In this document: piece after piece, positions 49,817 through 58,506 of the stretch
Numbering within the stretch: the first letter of the stretch is position 1
Layout: the number at the start of each line of letters is the position of its first letter
Assembly (NCBI GenBank): GCA_965204615.1
Contig: OZ242000.1
Span: 3,100,001-3,164,000, forward strand
Length of the DNA: 64,000 bases
From: Bin76 sp965204615
GTDB lineage: Bacteria > Actinomycetota > Acidimicrobiia > Spongiisociales > ZC4RG35
Direction of reading: 5' to 3'
The notes under the pieces: generated by a model
The model's database searches: none
The model's input: only the letters and a program-made list of their open reading frames with translations
What the model was told of the DNA's origin: nothing
Program-made: the position numbers and the translations under genes

Positions 49817-50284
49817 CTACACCAGGACTCTCTTCACGCCGGCCTCCGGGGTCCATGACATCACCAGCAGGCGACGGTCCTCCACCCGGGCAAGCACCAC
49901 GCGGGTGATGTCGGTGGTGAACAGCGTCATGGTCGAGGTGTCGTCCACGGGAAATCGATGACCCTCGACGAACCGGGAGATCTCGGTCCGGTCCGCAGGC
50001 ATGGCCCGTCCCTCCACCCGGGCGTCGCCGCGACCCAGGTCCTCGGCGTCGGGTGCGCTGTGCATCGAGAATCGGGGATCCCGGATCAGGTCGGCCGTCT
50101 TCCGGGAGGTGGTGTCCATGGCCAGCCAGAGATGGCCGTCTCGAATCGGGACCTCCATGCCGGAGAGTCGCGGCGCTCCGTCTCCTCGCAGCGTCGCCAT
50201 CACCGCGTGGCGGTGACTCTCGAATCTCTCCCGCACCGATGCGGCCAGTGCCGGCTCGGCCTCCTGGAACCGGGCCCATGTCAC
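49817..50284 (-). CDS. pyridoxamine 5'-phosphate oxidase-related (PPOX) protein
   Basis: 155 residues from GTG 50284 (TWARFQEAEPALAASVRERF); GTG 50290 is equally possible and the frame is open to 50350. HRHAVMATLRGDGAPRLSGMEVPIRDGHLWLAMDTTSRKTADLIRDPRFSMHSAP is the flavin split-barrel pattern of the PPOX family, many of whose actinobacterial members use F420. Enzymatic role unassigned. About 110 bp upstream of the NimA-type gene on the same strand; the pair may be co-transcribed. Confidence 0.82.
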   Translation of the reverse strand: MTWARFQEAEPALAASVRERFESHRHAVMATLRGDGAPRLSGMEVPIRDGHLWLAMDTTSRKTADLIRDPRFSMHSAPDAEDLGRGDARVEGRAMPADRTEISRFVEGHRFPVDDTSTMTLFTTDITRVVLARVEDRRLLVMSWTPEAGVKRVLV

Positions 50285-50461
50285 CGCCACCGGCGAACCG
50301 CCCTGCGGGCCGGAGCAGCGGTCCCGTTGGCGCAGCGCGCGGGCGTCCATCCGCGAATCAGATGGCCGAATCCTTGGCGGCCTCCATCCCTTCTGAGTAC
50401 GCTGAGAAGGTGTTTGGCATCGGAGGAATCGGACTGAGAAGGCACTTGCGGAGGTTCTGAT

Positions 50462-50833
50462 ATGAGACGACTGATCTTAACGATGGTGGCGGTCCTGCTC
50501 CTGGCGGGTTGCGGCGGTGGGGCCTCCGAGGAAGAGGAGGCCATCGCCTCGAGGACCCCCACGGGCACCGAGGAGGCTCAACAGGCCTTCGATGGTTTCC
50601 TGGGACAGCCGTTCATCTCCGAGTCGCAGGCAGAACAGAGCAGGGACATGGTGTGGCGGGCCTGTGCAGCCTTCCAGGACGGGGCCACCTGGCAGGAGGT
50701 CGAAGATCAGGAGTTGGCCGCCCTCGAGGAGACGGGCAGGACTCTCACCGCCATAGAGATAACCGGAATGCGAGCCGCCGCCGGCCTGGGTCTGGCGGCC
50801 TACTGCCCCCAGCACGAGGACAAGGCGCCGTAG
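50462..50833 (+). CDS. small secreted lipoprotein, DUF732-like
   Basis: 123 residues. Signal MRRLILTMVAVLLLAGCGGG with lipobox LAGC at residue 17, so the mature protein is lipid-anchored outside the membrane. The mature part has an acidic stretch (ASEEEEAIASRTPTG) and a helical domain with two Cys (WRACAAFQDGAT and AAYCPQHEDK) that likely form a disulfide; this resembles DUF732 proteins of actinobacteria. Function unknown. Confidence 0.82.
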   Translation: MRRLILTMVAVLLLAGCGGGASEEEEAIASRTPTGTEEAQQAFDGFLGQPFISESQAEQSRDMVWRACAAFQDGATWQEVEDQELAALEETGRTLTAIEITGMRAAAGLGLAAYCPQHEDKAP

Positions 50834-50872
50834 AAGGTCCGGCGGGGGTCGGCGGGCCGGCCTCCGCTGTCG

Positions 50873-51844
50873 CTATAGAAGTCGACCTTGGCGCGGTGTC
50901 GCGGGCTTGGGCGCTCTCGCCTTGGCGGATCGGCGACCCGGATTCGAGTTGCGGCGCGATCGCGTGCGACGGGGAAGGTAGGACCGGTTCCGGTAGAGAT
51001 CCCGGTAGGGACCGACCAGGTCGGGATATTCACCCTCCAGCCACTCCATGAAGTGCTCCTTGACGCCGGGTCGCAGATGCAGGCGGATGGGAGCGGCGAA
51101 GTCCGCGCCGGCGTCCCGGCAGGCTCGCATCACCTCGCCGATCTGGCGGGGGGAGTCGGAGATGCCGGGGAGGAGCGGCGCCACCAGCACCCCGGAGGGA
51201 ACACCCGACTCCTTCAACTTCGAGACGGCTTCCAGGCGCTTTCCGGGATGGGGCGTACCGGGCTCGGTTCTCCTCCACACATCGGTGTCCAGGGTTCCCA
51301 CCGAGAAGTTGACCGTCACTTCGGCCCTCCTCGCCGCCTCCGCGAAGAGATGCCGGTCCCGGAGCGCCAGTGGCGACTTGGTGAGAAGCGAGAAGGGGTT
51401 GGAGCGTTCGGTCAGCACCTCCACCACCCCCCTGGTGAGGCGGTACTTGCCCTCCGCCGGTTGGTAGGGGTCGGTGTTGGTGCCCATGGCGATGGGATGG
51501 CCCGCCCAGATTCTCGGCTCGGTCTGGGCCCTGGCCAGTTCCGCGGCGTTGACCTTCACCACGATCCTCCGGTCGAAGTCCTCCCCGATTCCCAGGCCCA
51601 GGTAGTCATGTGAGGGGCGGGCGAAACAGTACACACAGGCGTGGGAGCATCCCCGGTAACAGTTGATGGTGTATTCGAACGGAAAGAAAATCGTATAGGG
51701 GACCCGGTTGATGATGGTCTTGGCCTCGACCTCGAGGAAGGTCAATCCCCGGTAACGACCCTTTCCGGCCACCCGCCGGCAGTGCTCGAAGAGTTCGGCC
51801 GGTTTGTCGCCGGCCAGGGTCCAGCGCAGGTTGGGGGCAGCCAT
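50873..51844 (-). CDS. SPL/Rv2578c-type radical SAM protein, SOS-linked
   Basis: 323 residues from ATG 51844; ATG 51868 lies inside the LexA box and is less likely. The [4Fe-4S]-binding motif is in YRGCSHACVYCFARPSHDYL, and FFPFEYTINCYRGCSH, AMGTNTDPYQPAEGKYRLTR, LLTKSPLALRDRHL and FSVGTLDTDVWRRTEPGTPHPGKRLEAV match the spore-photoproduct-lyase-like group typified by M. tuberculosis Rv2578c. The tail (TRSRRNSNPGRRSAKARAPK) is very basic, fitting nucleic acid contact. A perfect SOS box lies 17 bp upstream, so it is probably DNA-damage induced. The reaction is not known for certain. Confidence 0.9.
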   Translation of the reverse strand: MAAPNLRWTLAGDKPAELFEHCRRVAGKGRYRGLTFLEVEAKTIINRVPYTIFFPFEYTINCYRGCSHACVYCFARPSHDYLGLGIGEDFDRRIVVKVNAAELARAQTEPRIWAGHPIAMGTNTDPYQPAEGKYRLTRGVVEVLTERSNPFSLLTKSPLALRDRHLFAEAARRAEVTVNFSVGTLDTDVWRRTEPGTPHPGKRLEAVSKLKESGVPSGVLVAPLLPGISDSPRQIGEVMRACRDAGADFAAPIRLHLRPGVKEHFMEWLEGEYPDLVGPYRDLYRNRSYLPRRTRSRRNSNPGRRSAKARAPKPATPRQGRLL

Positions 51845-51860
51845 GGGACACCCTACTTTA

Positions 51861-51876
51861 TCGAACATACGTTCGA
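51861..51876. promoter_or_regulatory. LexA (SOS) box
   Basis: TCGAACATACGTTCGA is a perfect match to the actinobacterial LexA site TCGAAC-N4-GTTCGA, extended by TA/TA to 10-bp arms (51859-51878). It overlaps the upstream edge of a minus-strand TAAAGT -10 candidate (51860-51855), the right place to repress the radical SAM gene. The acyl-CoA dehydrogenase promoter on the other side could also be affected. Confidence 0.88.
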
Positions 51877-51941
51877 TAGCCAAACGGGGACCGGGCCGGG
51901 CAATCCCGGATGGAGGGCGATTGGTTGTGCGAGGTCGTAAA

Positions 51942-53117
51942 ATGGAATTGGGCAGCGGAAGGAACCGGTTGGAGCCCCACAGCATCTACGAGACGGAGGA
52001 TCTGGCGGCGATCCGTGCCGAGACCAGGCGGTTCGTGGAGAATGAGGTGGTTCCCCACGGCGAGGAGTGGGAGGCGGAGGGTCGGGTGCCGCGGGAGTTG
52101 TTCACCAAGTTGGGAGAGATCGGGCTGTTCGGGTTGCGGATCCCCGAGTCCCGGGGCGGGGTGGGCCTCGGCCATCTGGCCTCGGCGACGGTGGCCGAGG
52201 AGTTCGGGAAGAGCACCTTCGGCGGGGTGATGGCCAGCGTGGCGGTTCACGGTGAGCTTGCCATGCCGTATGTCTACCGGTACGGGTCCCCGGGGTTGCA
52301 GGACCGCTACCTGCCGGGGATGATGAGCGGAGAGTTGATCGGCGCCCTGGCGGTGACCGAGCCCGACGCGGGTTCCGATGTGGCTGCGATGAAGACCCGG
52401 GCGGTGCGCGACGGCGACGAGTTCGTGGTGAACGGCACCAAGATGTTCATCTCCAACGGCGCCAGTTGTGACGTGGTGGTGCTGTCGGCCAAGACCGACC
52501 TCTCGGTTGCCCCGCATCGGGGGATCAGCCTGTTCCTGGTGGAGAAGGAGAGCCCGGGATTCTCGGTCAGCCGCACCCTGGACAAGCACGGGTGGCGCTC
52601 CTCGGACACGGCCGAACTGGTCTTCGAGGACTGCCGCGTGCCGGCGGAGAACCTGATCGGTGAGCCCAATCGGGGGTTCTATGCGATCATGCGCAACTTC
52701 CAGAACGAGCGGCTGGTCCTGGCGGCGGCGGCGTTGGGAGAGGCCAAGAAGGCCCTGGAGATGACGGTGGCATACGTCAGGAGCCGTCGAGCCTTCGGCA
52801 GGATGCTCTGGGCCAAGCAGGCCATCCGCCTGAAGCTCGCCGAGTTGGCGGCGTCCGTGGAGGCCGGGGCGCAACTCCTCTACCACTCGGCCTGGCTGCT
52901 CGACCAGGGGCAGGGGGCGGTCCGGGAGGTCTCCATGGTGAAGGCGTTCATGAGCGAGTTGGTCAACCGGGTGCTCTACAGTTGCGTGCAATTCCACGGC
53001 GGGATGGGCTACATGCGCGAGTCTCCGATCGAGAGGATGTCCCGCGACGCCCGCCTGCACCCCATCGGCGGCGGGGCTACCGAGGTGATGCTGGAAGAGA
53101 TCGCCAAGAAGATGTGA
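51942..53117 (+). CDS. acyl-CoA dehydrogenase
   Basis: 391 residues. Classical FAD-dependent ACAD: PESRGGVGLGHLASATVAEEFGKS, ALAVTEPDAGSDVAAMKTRAV (FAD-binding), FVVNGTKMFISNGASCDVVVL, and the C-terminal QFHGGMGYMRESPIERMSRDARLHPIGGGATEVM. The MCAD-type catalytic Glu position (YEGT) is Gly here (IGGGATEV), so the base probably lies on another helix as in LCAD/isovaleryl-CoA dehydrogenases. Electron acceptor would be ETF. ATG 51942 is favoured over the upstream frame start at 51804, which runs through the SOS box. Followed closely by pdxH. Confidence 0.95.
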   Translation: MELGSGRNRLEPHSIYETEDLAAIRAETRRFVENEVVPHGEEWEAEGRVPRELFTKLGEIGLFGLRIPESRGGVGLGHLASATVAEEFGKSTFGGVMASVAVHGELAMPYVYRYGSPGLQDRYLPGMMSGELIGALAVTEPDAGSDVAAMKTRAVRDGDEFVVNGTKMFISNGASCDVVVLSAKTDLSVAPHRGISLFLVEKESPGFSVSRTLDKHGWRSSDTAELVFEDCRVPAENLIGEPNRGFYAIMRNFQNERLVLAAAALGEAKKALEMTVAYVRSRRAFGRMLWAKQAIRLKLAELAASVEAGAQLLYHSAWLLDQGQGAVREVSMVKAFMSELVNRVLYSCVQFHGGMGYMRESPIERMSRDARLHPIGGGATEVMLEEIAKKM

Positions 53118-53124
53118 GCGATTG

Positions 53125-53781
53125 ATGGTTGATGAAATGGGCCCCGATCGCCTCCTGAACCTGCGCACCGACTATGAGAGTGCGGGACTGACCCGATCCG
53201 AGTTGACCGAGGACCCCTTCGATCTGTTCGCGGGGTGGTTCTCGGATGCGTTGGAGTCAGGCCTGGTTGAACCGCACGCCTTCATACTGGCCACCGCCGA
53301 CCGGCGCGGGCGACCCGCGGCGCGGACCGTACTGGTGAGGGAGATGGACAGCCGGGGAGTCGTGTTCTACACCAACTACGGGAGCCGGAAGGGCGCGGAG
53401 TTGGCGGAGAACCCTCGCGCCGCGGCGGTGTTCCTGTGGATGCCGCTCCATCGCCAGGTACGGATCGAGGGGAGGGTGGAGAAGGTGGCCGGCACCCGAT
53501 CCGACGCCTACTTCAGCGGCCGCCCGCCCGGATCCCGCCTCAGCGCGGCCGCCTCTCCCCAGAGCGAGGCGGTTCCCAGCCGGGCCTGGCTGGAGGAGCG
53601 GATGGAGGCGATCCGGCGTCGCCATCCCGACGGAGATGTCCCACGACCCGCGGAATGGGGCGGCTACCGGCTGGCGCCCGACTACTACGAGTTCTGGCGG
53701 GGCCGTCCCAACCGTCTGCACGACCGGTTCGAGTACCGGTTGCGGGACGGAGCGTGGGTGACCGAACGGCTGGCGCCCTGA
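53125..53781 (+). CDS. pdxH: pyridoxamine 5'-phosphate oxidase
   Basis: 218 residues. FMN enzyme that oxidises pyridoxamine or pyridoxine phosphate to PLP. Family features: the N-terminal RTDYESAGLTRSELTEDPFDLF, then ADRRGRPAARTVLVREMDSRGVVFYTNYGSRKGAELAENPRAA, LHRQVRIEGRVEKV, YFSGRPPGSRLSAAASPQSE, and C-terminal PDYYEFWRGRPNRLHDRFEYRL with the PLP-binding R-x-H. ATG 53125 is just 7 bp after the acyl-CoA dehydrogenase stop. Confidence 0.96.
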   Translation: MVDEMGPDRLLNLRTDYESAGLTRSELTEDPFDLFAGWFSDALESGLVEPHAFILATADRRGRPAARTVLVREMDSRGVVFYTNYGSRKGAELAENPRAAAVFLWMPLHRQVRIEGRVEKVAGTRSDAYFSGRPPGSRLSAAASPQSEAVPSRAWLEERMEAIRRRHPDGDVPRPAEWGGYRLAPDYYEFWRGRPNRLHDRFEYRLRDGAWVTERLAP

Positions 53782-53799
53782 CATCTTGACGTCGACGGC

Positions 53800-54552
53800 A
53801 TGATGCGACTGACCATTCTCGGGTCGAGCGGCACCTACCCCGCACCCTCCAATCCCGCCTCCGGCTACCTGATCGAGGCAGGAGGCACCAGGGTCTGGTG
53901 CGAGGCGGGTCCGGGTACCTTCGCGGCGCTGACCCGCATTCTGGACTTGGAGTTGTTGGACGCGGTGGTGGTCTCCCATCGCCATCCCGACCATTGCATG
54001 GACCTGGTTTCCGCCTACCACGCCTTCGCCTACGGTCCCTTCTCTCGCCGGGGAGTGCCGCTGTATGCCCCCGACGAGGTGTTTGCGGCGCTGCTTTCCC
54101 TCCTGGGCCAGGACACCGACGGTCGTTTCGCCCGGGTGTTCGACCTGCACACCGTCGGGGACTTCGACGAGATCGCCATCGGAGAGTTGCGGGTCTCCTT
54201 CGCCGAGGCCGACCATCCGGTACCGACGGTAGCCTCCCGGTGGAGCGACGGGCGGCGGGCACTGGCCTACTCGGCGGACACCGGGCCGAAGGGAGACTGG
54301 CCCCGGCTGGTACGGGATGCGCACCTGTTCCTGTGCGAAGCGTCGCTGGGCGCCGACCCCCCGCCGGGGGCCGCACCGCACCACCTGGACGCCGGGGAGG
54401 CGGGCCGGATCGCCCGGGAGCAGCGAGCACGCCGTCTGATGCTCACCCACGTCCCGCCCCATATCGATCCCCGGCCGGCGGTGTTGGCCGCGGAGCGGAC
54501 CTTCGACCGGCCGGTGGCCCTGGCGGTTCCCGGCGCCGTCCATCGCATTTGA
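53800..54552 (+). CDS. MBL-fold hydrolase, Rv1339-like (putative class II-type cAMP phosphodiesterase)
   Basis: 250 residues. Metallo-beta-lactamase fold: LTILGSSGTYPAPSNPASGYLIEAGGTRVWCEAGPG, metal motif SHRHPDHCMDL, then FAEADHPVPTVASRW, ALAYSADTGPKGDW and LMLTHVPPHIDP supplying the remaining metal ligands. The order MBL hydrolase, rph, rdgB is the M. tuberculosis order Rv1339-rphA-Rv1341, and Rv1339 has been described as an atypical cAMP phosphodiesterase. That activity here is by analogy. 18 bp after pdxH. Confidence 0.88.
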   Translation: MMRLTILGSSGTYPAPSNPASGYLIEAGGTRVWCEAGPGTFAALTRILDLELLDAVVVSHRHPDHCMDLVSAYHAFAYGPFSRRGVPLYAPDEVFAALLSLLGQDTDGRFARVFDLHTVGDFDEIAIGELRVSFAEADHPVPTVASRWSDGRRALAYSADTGPKGDWPRLVRDAHLFLCEASLGADPPPGAAPHHLDAGEAGRIAREQRARRLMLTHVPPHIDPRPAVLAAERTFDRPVALAVPGAVHRI

Positions 54553-54575
54553 TTTTCCTTCTACCCTCTTAGGAC

Positions 54576-55286
54576 ATGGCGCGTACCCGACCGGCCGACG
54601 AACTGCGGCCCGTCCGTCTGCAGATGGGTTTCACCGACTCCGCGCCCGGGTCGGTGATGATCGAGGTGGGCGGCACCATGGTGCTGTGCACCGCCACCGT
54701 GGACGAGCACACACCCAAGTGGATGATCGGCAAGGGCGGGTGGGTGACCGCCGAATACGCGATGCTGCCCGGCTCCTCCAGTACCAGGATTCGCCGTGAA
54801 CACTATCAGCGGGGACGCGCTCTCGAGATCTCCCGGCTGATCGGACGTTCACTGCGGGCGGCGGTCAACCTGAAGGCGATGGGCGAGTGCGTCATCCGGG
54901 TGGACTGCGACGTCATCCAGGCCGACGGCGGGACCAGGACGGCGGCTGTCACCGGGGGATGGCTGGCCATGACCGAGGCGCTGGCCTGGGCCGCCTCCCG
55001 GGGCTTGGCCAACGCCGAGGCGTGTTTCGACCAGGTGGCGGCGGTCTCGGTGGGCCTGGTGGAGGGAGAGGTGCTGTTGGACCTCGACTACCGGGACGAC
55101 CAGGCGGCCGACGTGGACCTGAACGTGGTGATGTCGGGAAGGGGACTGCTGGTGGAGGTGCAGGGGACCGCCGAGGGGGCGCTCTTCGACCGGGCCGACC
55201 TCGACCGGATGCTCGACCTCGCCCAGCAGGGGATCTCGGAGTTGGTATCCGCCCAGAGGCGGGCCCTGGGCCGACCGCCGTCCTGA
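54576..55286 (+). CDS. rph: ribonuclease PH
   Basis: 236 residues, normal length. Phosphorolytic 3'-exoribonuclease that trims tRNA 3' ends. Features: RPVRLQMGFTDSAPGSVMIEVGGTMVLCTATVDE, GWVTAEYAMLPGSSSTR, the RGRALEISRLIGRSLRA stretch with phosphate-binding Arg, DCDVIQADGGTRTAAVTGG with the metal Asp, and VSVGLVEGEVLLDLDYRDD. Starts 23 bp after the MBL hydrolase gene; rdgB follows within 5 bp. Confidence 0.96.
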   Translation: MARTRPADELRPVRLQMGFTDSAPGSVMIEVGGTMVLCTATVDEHTPKWMIGKGGWVTAEYAMLPGSSSTRIRREHYQRGRALEISRLIGRSLRAAVNLKAMGECVIRVDCDVIQADGGTRTAAVTGGWLAMTEALAWAASRGLANAEACFDQVAAVSVGLVEGEVLLDLDYRDDQAADVDLNVVMSGRGLLVEVQGTAEGALFDRADLDRMLDLAQQGISELVSAQRRALGRPPS

Positions 55287-55291
55287 ACAGG

Positions 55292-55876
55292 GTGGAGAAG
55301 AGACCGGACCGACTGGTGGTGGCGTCGGCCAATCCCCACAAGATCGCCGAGGTGGAGGAGATCTGGGAGGAACTCGGGTTGGGGAGCCGGATCGTGAGGG
55401 GCCTGAGCTGGGAGGACGTGGAAGAGACCGGCGAGACCCTGGAGGAGAACGCCTTGATAAAGGCGCGGGCGGTGGCCGACGTCACCGGACTTCCGTCCCT
55501 GGCGGACGACACCGGCCTGGAGGTCGATGCCCTGGGAGGCCGCCCGGGGGTGCGGTCGGCCCGTTACGCAGGGGAGGGAGCCACCTACCGGGAGAACGTG
55601 GCCCTGTTACTCACCGAGATGGCGGGCCGCGGGGACAGATCAGCGCGGTTTCGCACGGTGGCCGCCCTGGTGTGGCCGTCCGGCCGCTTCCTGGTGGCAG
55701 AGGGCGTCCTGGAGGGAAGGATCACCACCGACGCCCGGGGCGAGGCCGGGTTCGGGTACGACTCGGTGTTCGAGGTGGGCGACCGGACCCTGGCCGAGAT
55801 CACTCCCACCCGGAAGAACCGGATCTCCCACCGGCGCCGCGCCCTCCGGGCCCTGGCGGATCTTCTCCACCCCTGA
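55292..55876 (+). CDS. rdgB: non-canonical purine NTP pyrophosphatase (RdgB/HAM1)
   Basis: 194 residues from GTG 55292. Hydrolyses dITP, ITP and XTP to keep them out of DNA and RNA. Motifs: VVASANPHKIAEVEEI (start SxNxxK), ETLEENALIKARAVADVTGLPSLADDTGLEVDALGGRPGVRSARYAG, GEAGFGYDSVF, and the end ISHRRRALRALAD. No ATG is available near the family start, and the GTG follows the rph stop by 5 bp, so translation is probably coupled. Confidence 0.94.
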   Translation: MEKRPDRLVVASANPHKIAEVEEIWEELGLGSRIVRGLSWEDVEETGETLEENALIKARAVADVTGLPSLADDTGLEVDALGGRPGVRSARYAGEGATYRENVALLLTEMAGRGDRSARFRTVAALVWPSGRFLVAEGVLEGRITTDARGEAGFGYDSVFEVGDRTLAEITPTRKNRISHRRRALRALADLLHP

Positions 55877-56075
55877 GAATTGCGCCGGTCCCCTGTGGCC
55901 GCGATGCGGGGGAACTTCCTGTCCCGATGGCTGCGAGTCGAAATCGTCGCACAGTTGAATCCGGCCGCTGCGAACAGGACCCGCAGAGTGCTCCGGATGT
56001 TGTTGGCGGCCGGGGATCATGAATGCCCTTTGATTGCGAGAAGACGGCCGACGGGTTCCGGTGGGGTGCGAGGAC

Positions 56076-57302
56076 TCAGCGGCGTGCGGCGGCCAGGACG
56101 GAAAGGACATGGTCGATGTCGGCGACGGTGTGATCGGCGTTGACCTGGAGGCGGATCTCCTCGTCGCCCCTGGGAACCACCGGGTAGGCGAGGCCGGTCG
56201 CCAGGACACCGCCGTCGAACAGGGCTGTGACCAGGCGGCGGGTCTCGTCCGTGTCGCGCAGCATCAGGGGCACGATGGGGTGCTCACCCGGAATGATCTC
56301 ATAGCCCAGGGCCACCAGGTTGGACTCCAGCCTGCGAGTCAGATCTCTCAGGTGTTCGAGGAGTGCTTTCCCCTCGGGGCTGTCCAGGACTCCCAGGGAG
56401 GCGAGGGCGGCGCTCGCCTCGGAGGCCGTTATCGGGTTGGAATAGATGTAGAAGGGAGAGGTCTCGCGGAGGAACCGGATAACCGGGCTCTCGGAGACCA
56501 CATATCCGCCGTTCACCGCCAGGGCCTTTCCCAGGGTGCCGATGAGCACATCGGCGGGCGGGCTCCCGGTGTATTCCTCGGCGCCCCGGCCCGTGGGACC
56601 GAAGGCGCCCACTCCGTGGGAGTCATCCACGACCACCACAACATTTTCGGGAAAGCCCCGATCATGACGACGGGCGATCTCCACGATCTCTTGGAGCGGC
56701 GCGTGGTCGCCACGCATGGAGAAGACGCCGTCGGTCACCACTATCGCCCGTCTTGTCCGGCCGGCGGCTTCCGCGAGTTGCCGGTCGAGGGCCGCCATGT
56801 CCAGATGGGGATAGACGGACTTGGTGACAGGCCGGGAGAGGCGGATGGCGTTGATGATGGAGTTGTGGTTGAGTTCGTCGGATATCACTGCGGTGTTCGG
56901 ATCGATTAAGGGAACCAGGGTTCCCATCACCGCGGCATAGGCCGATGAAAAGATCATCCCCTCCTCACGCCCGTGGAAGGCGGCCAGGGCGTCTTCGAGT
57001 TCCACATGGGGAGTGTGGGTGCCCACGATGAAACGCACCGCTCCGGGCCCGGTTCCCAGCGTCCGGGCGGCCACCTCTTCCGCGCGGACAACCTCGGGAT
57101 GCAGCGCCAGCCCAAGGTAGGAGTTCGAGTTCATCCTGATGAAGGAGCGGTCCCCGTGGCCTTCCACCAGGTATCTGGGGCCTCGCTCCCCGTCGGCCGG
57201 GACCACCTCCCGGATGACAAGTTCGCGGCCCTTGGCCGTGCCCTGGGCGTCGAGTCGAGCCACAAGGCGATCGAGTTCGGCGGTCAATCGATCCAGGGGC
57301 AT
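56076..57302 (-). CDS. kbl: alpha-oxoamine synthase, glycine C-acetyltransferase-like (KBL)
   Basis: 408 residues, fold-type I PLP enzyme. GDRSFIRMNSNSYLGLALHPEV, then GTGPGAVRFIVGTHTPHVELEDALAAFHGREEGMIFSSAYAAVMG; the cofactor Asp/His in VVVVVDDSHGVGAFGPTGRGAEEY; the PLP Lys in GTLGKALAVNGGYVV. It condenses an amino acid with an acyl-CoA; the closest resemblance is 2-amino-3-ketobutyrate CoA ligase (glycine + acetyl-CoA), but serine palmitoyltransferase- or BioF-like roles are not excluded. No threonine dehydrogenase gene is adjacent. Divergent from the nitroreductase gene. Confidence 0.85.
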   Translation of the reverse strand: MPLDRLTAELDRLVARLDAQGTAKGRELVIREVVPADGERGPRYLVEGHGDRSFIRMNSNSYLGLALHPEVVRAEEVAARTLGTGPGAVRFIVGTHTPHVELEDALAAFHGREEGMIFSSAYAAVMGTLVPLIDPNTAVISDELNHNSIINAIRLSRPVTKSVYPHLDMAALDRQLAEAAGRTRRAIVVTDGVFSMRGDHAPLQEIVEIARRHDRGFPENVVVVVDDSHGVGAFGPTGRGAEEYTGSPPADVLIGTLGKALAVNGGYVVSESPVIRFLRETSPFYIYSNPITASEASAALASLGVLDSPEGKALLEHLRDLTRRLESNLVALGYEIIPGEHPIVPLMLRDTDETRRLVTALFDGGVLATGLAYPVVPRGDEEIRLQVNADHTVADIDHVLSVLAAARR

Positions 57303-57403
57303 TCCGGCCTGTCGTGGCGACTCATCCTCAGAGGATATAGCCGCAGACCACGGACCGGCCTCTCACAGGCGACTAACCCGCCCCGACGGTATTGTGCTAA
57401 CTC

Positions 57404-57904
57404 ATGAACGAGACATACCGAACCATCCTGGGCCTCCGGGCCATTCGCGAGTTTCAGGACCGTCCTCTCACCCAGGAAGACCTCGACATGGTGCTCGAGG
57501 CGGCCCGGTGGACGGGCAGCGCCAAGAACCTCCAGAACTGGGCGGTGATCGTTGTCCGCGACCGGGAACAGATCGAGCGGGTGGCCGCCTGCGGCCAGGG
57601 CGCCGGGCCCCTTCTGGCTGCGCCGGTGACGCTGGTGCTCGTCCAGGAACCCGGGGCGTACGAGTTGGACACGGGACGGATGTCCCAGAACATCATGCTG
57701 GCGGCGGACTCCCTGGGCATGGCAACCTGCCCCATCACCCTGCACCGGGACGGGGATGCGGCCCGTGTCCTCGGACTGCCGCGGGGATGGCGATGCCGCT
57801 ACGCCGTCGCGCTCGGCTACCCGGACCCCGACGCCCGCCCGAAGAACTTCGGGGGTCGAAAGCCCATCGAGGAGATCACCCACCAGGAGTCGTTCGGCCG
57901 GTAA
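57404..57904 (+). CDS. nitroreductase-family protein
   Basis: 166 residues. Starts with the family motif TILGLRAIREFQDRPLTQEDLDMVLEAARWTGSAKNLQNWAVIVV (FMN-binding Arg and the NxQ-type patch), then QNIMLAADSLGMATCPITLH and the C-terminal YAVALGYPDPDARPKNFGGRKP. An FMN enzyme using NAD(P)H; possibly of the F420-related or small nitroreductase subgroup. Substrate unknown. 102 bp from the divergent kbl-like gene. Confidence 0.9.
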   Translation: MNETYRTILGLRAIREFQDRPLTQEDLDMVLEAARWTGSAKNLQNWAVIVVRDREQIERVAACGQGAGPLLAAPVTLVLVQEPGAYELDTGRMSQNIMLAADSLGMATCPITLHRDGDAARVLGLPRGWRCRYAVALGYPDPDARPKNFGGRKPIEEITHQESFGR

Positions 57905-57940
57905 CCGGAATCCCGCCATGACAACCCGGCCACCGGGCGG

Positions 57941-58441
57941 TCAGCGACTCTTCAGTATGTTGCGGATCCTCGCCCGAACCGAAGCGGCCTCCGATTCGCC
58001 GGCCCTGGCCAGCATGCGGGTCACCTCTTCGCGGTATCGCGGGAACCGAAGCGACAGTTCGTTGAATCCGTTGTAGGCCCATGCCCTGAGGAACTTGTTG
58101 TCGCTTTCGAGACAGGAATCCAGGAACTGCTCGAGGCCGGCGCTCCGGTCCCCGGGAATGTCGAGATAGGGGAGGCATTGGAGGATGTGCAGCTTGCTCT
58201 CCCAGTGCTCCTGATCACCGAGGACGCCGAGGATCGCACGGGAGCTCTCAAGGGAAAGGGAATGGCCGGCTTCAAGATGTCTCTTCAGCAGCCAGGTCGC
58301 CGCCCGTTGCAATTCGACATCGGCAATGTGCTCCAGAAGCGTGGCAAGGAAGTCCTCTTCATCTCTATGGCGCTCATAGGTCGACTGCAACGCGGTGGCG
58401 GACCTGTTGTCCCAGGCGGAAATCTCTTCCGATAACGTCAT
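57941..58441 (-). CDS. helical-repeat (HEAT-like) protein of unknown function
   Basis: 166 residues, all helical: VELQRAATWLLKRHLEAGHSL, then LGVLGDQEHWESKLHILQCLPYLDIP and SDNKFLRAWAYNGFNELSLRFPRYREEV show the paired-helix pattern of HEAT/adaptin-like repeats; the end is VRARIRNILKSR. ATG 58441 is the natural start; the longer frame to 59119 runs through the permease gene. It lies 65 bp downstream of the ABC permease gene on the same strand. No recognised family. Confidence 0.7.
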   Translation of the reverse strand: MTLSEEISAWDNRSATALQSTYERHRDEEDFLATLLEHIADVELQRAATWLLKRHLEAGHSLSLESSRAILGVLGDQEHWESKLHILQCLPYLDIPGDRSAGLEQFLDSCLESDNKFLRAWAYNGFNELSLRFPRYREEVTRMLARAGESEAASVRARIRNILKSR

Positions 58442-58506
58442 CTCACACCCGGTTCCGGCGATGTCAGGAACATCGGTGACAAGAGGCCCGACCGGCGAGT
58501 TCGGGA

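Noticed and set aside
49002..50279. 425-codon minus-strand frame as one long protein
   Set aside because: Its first 190 codons are an out-of-frame reading of the neighbouring PPOX gene; the real product starts at 49706.
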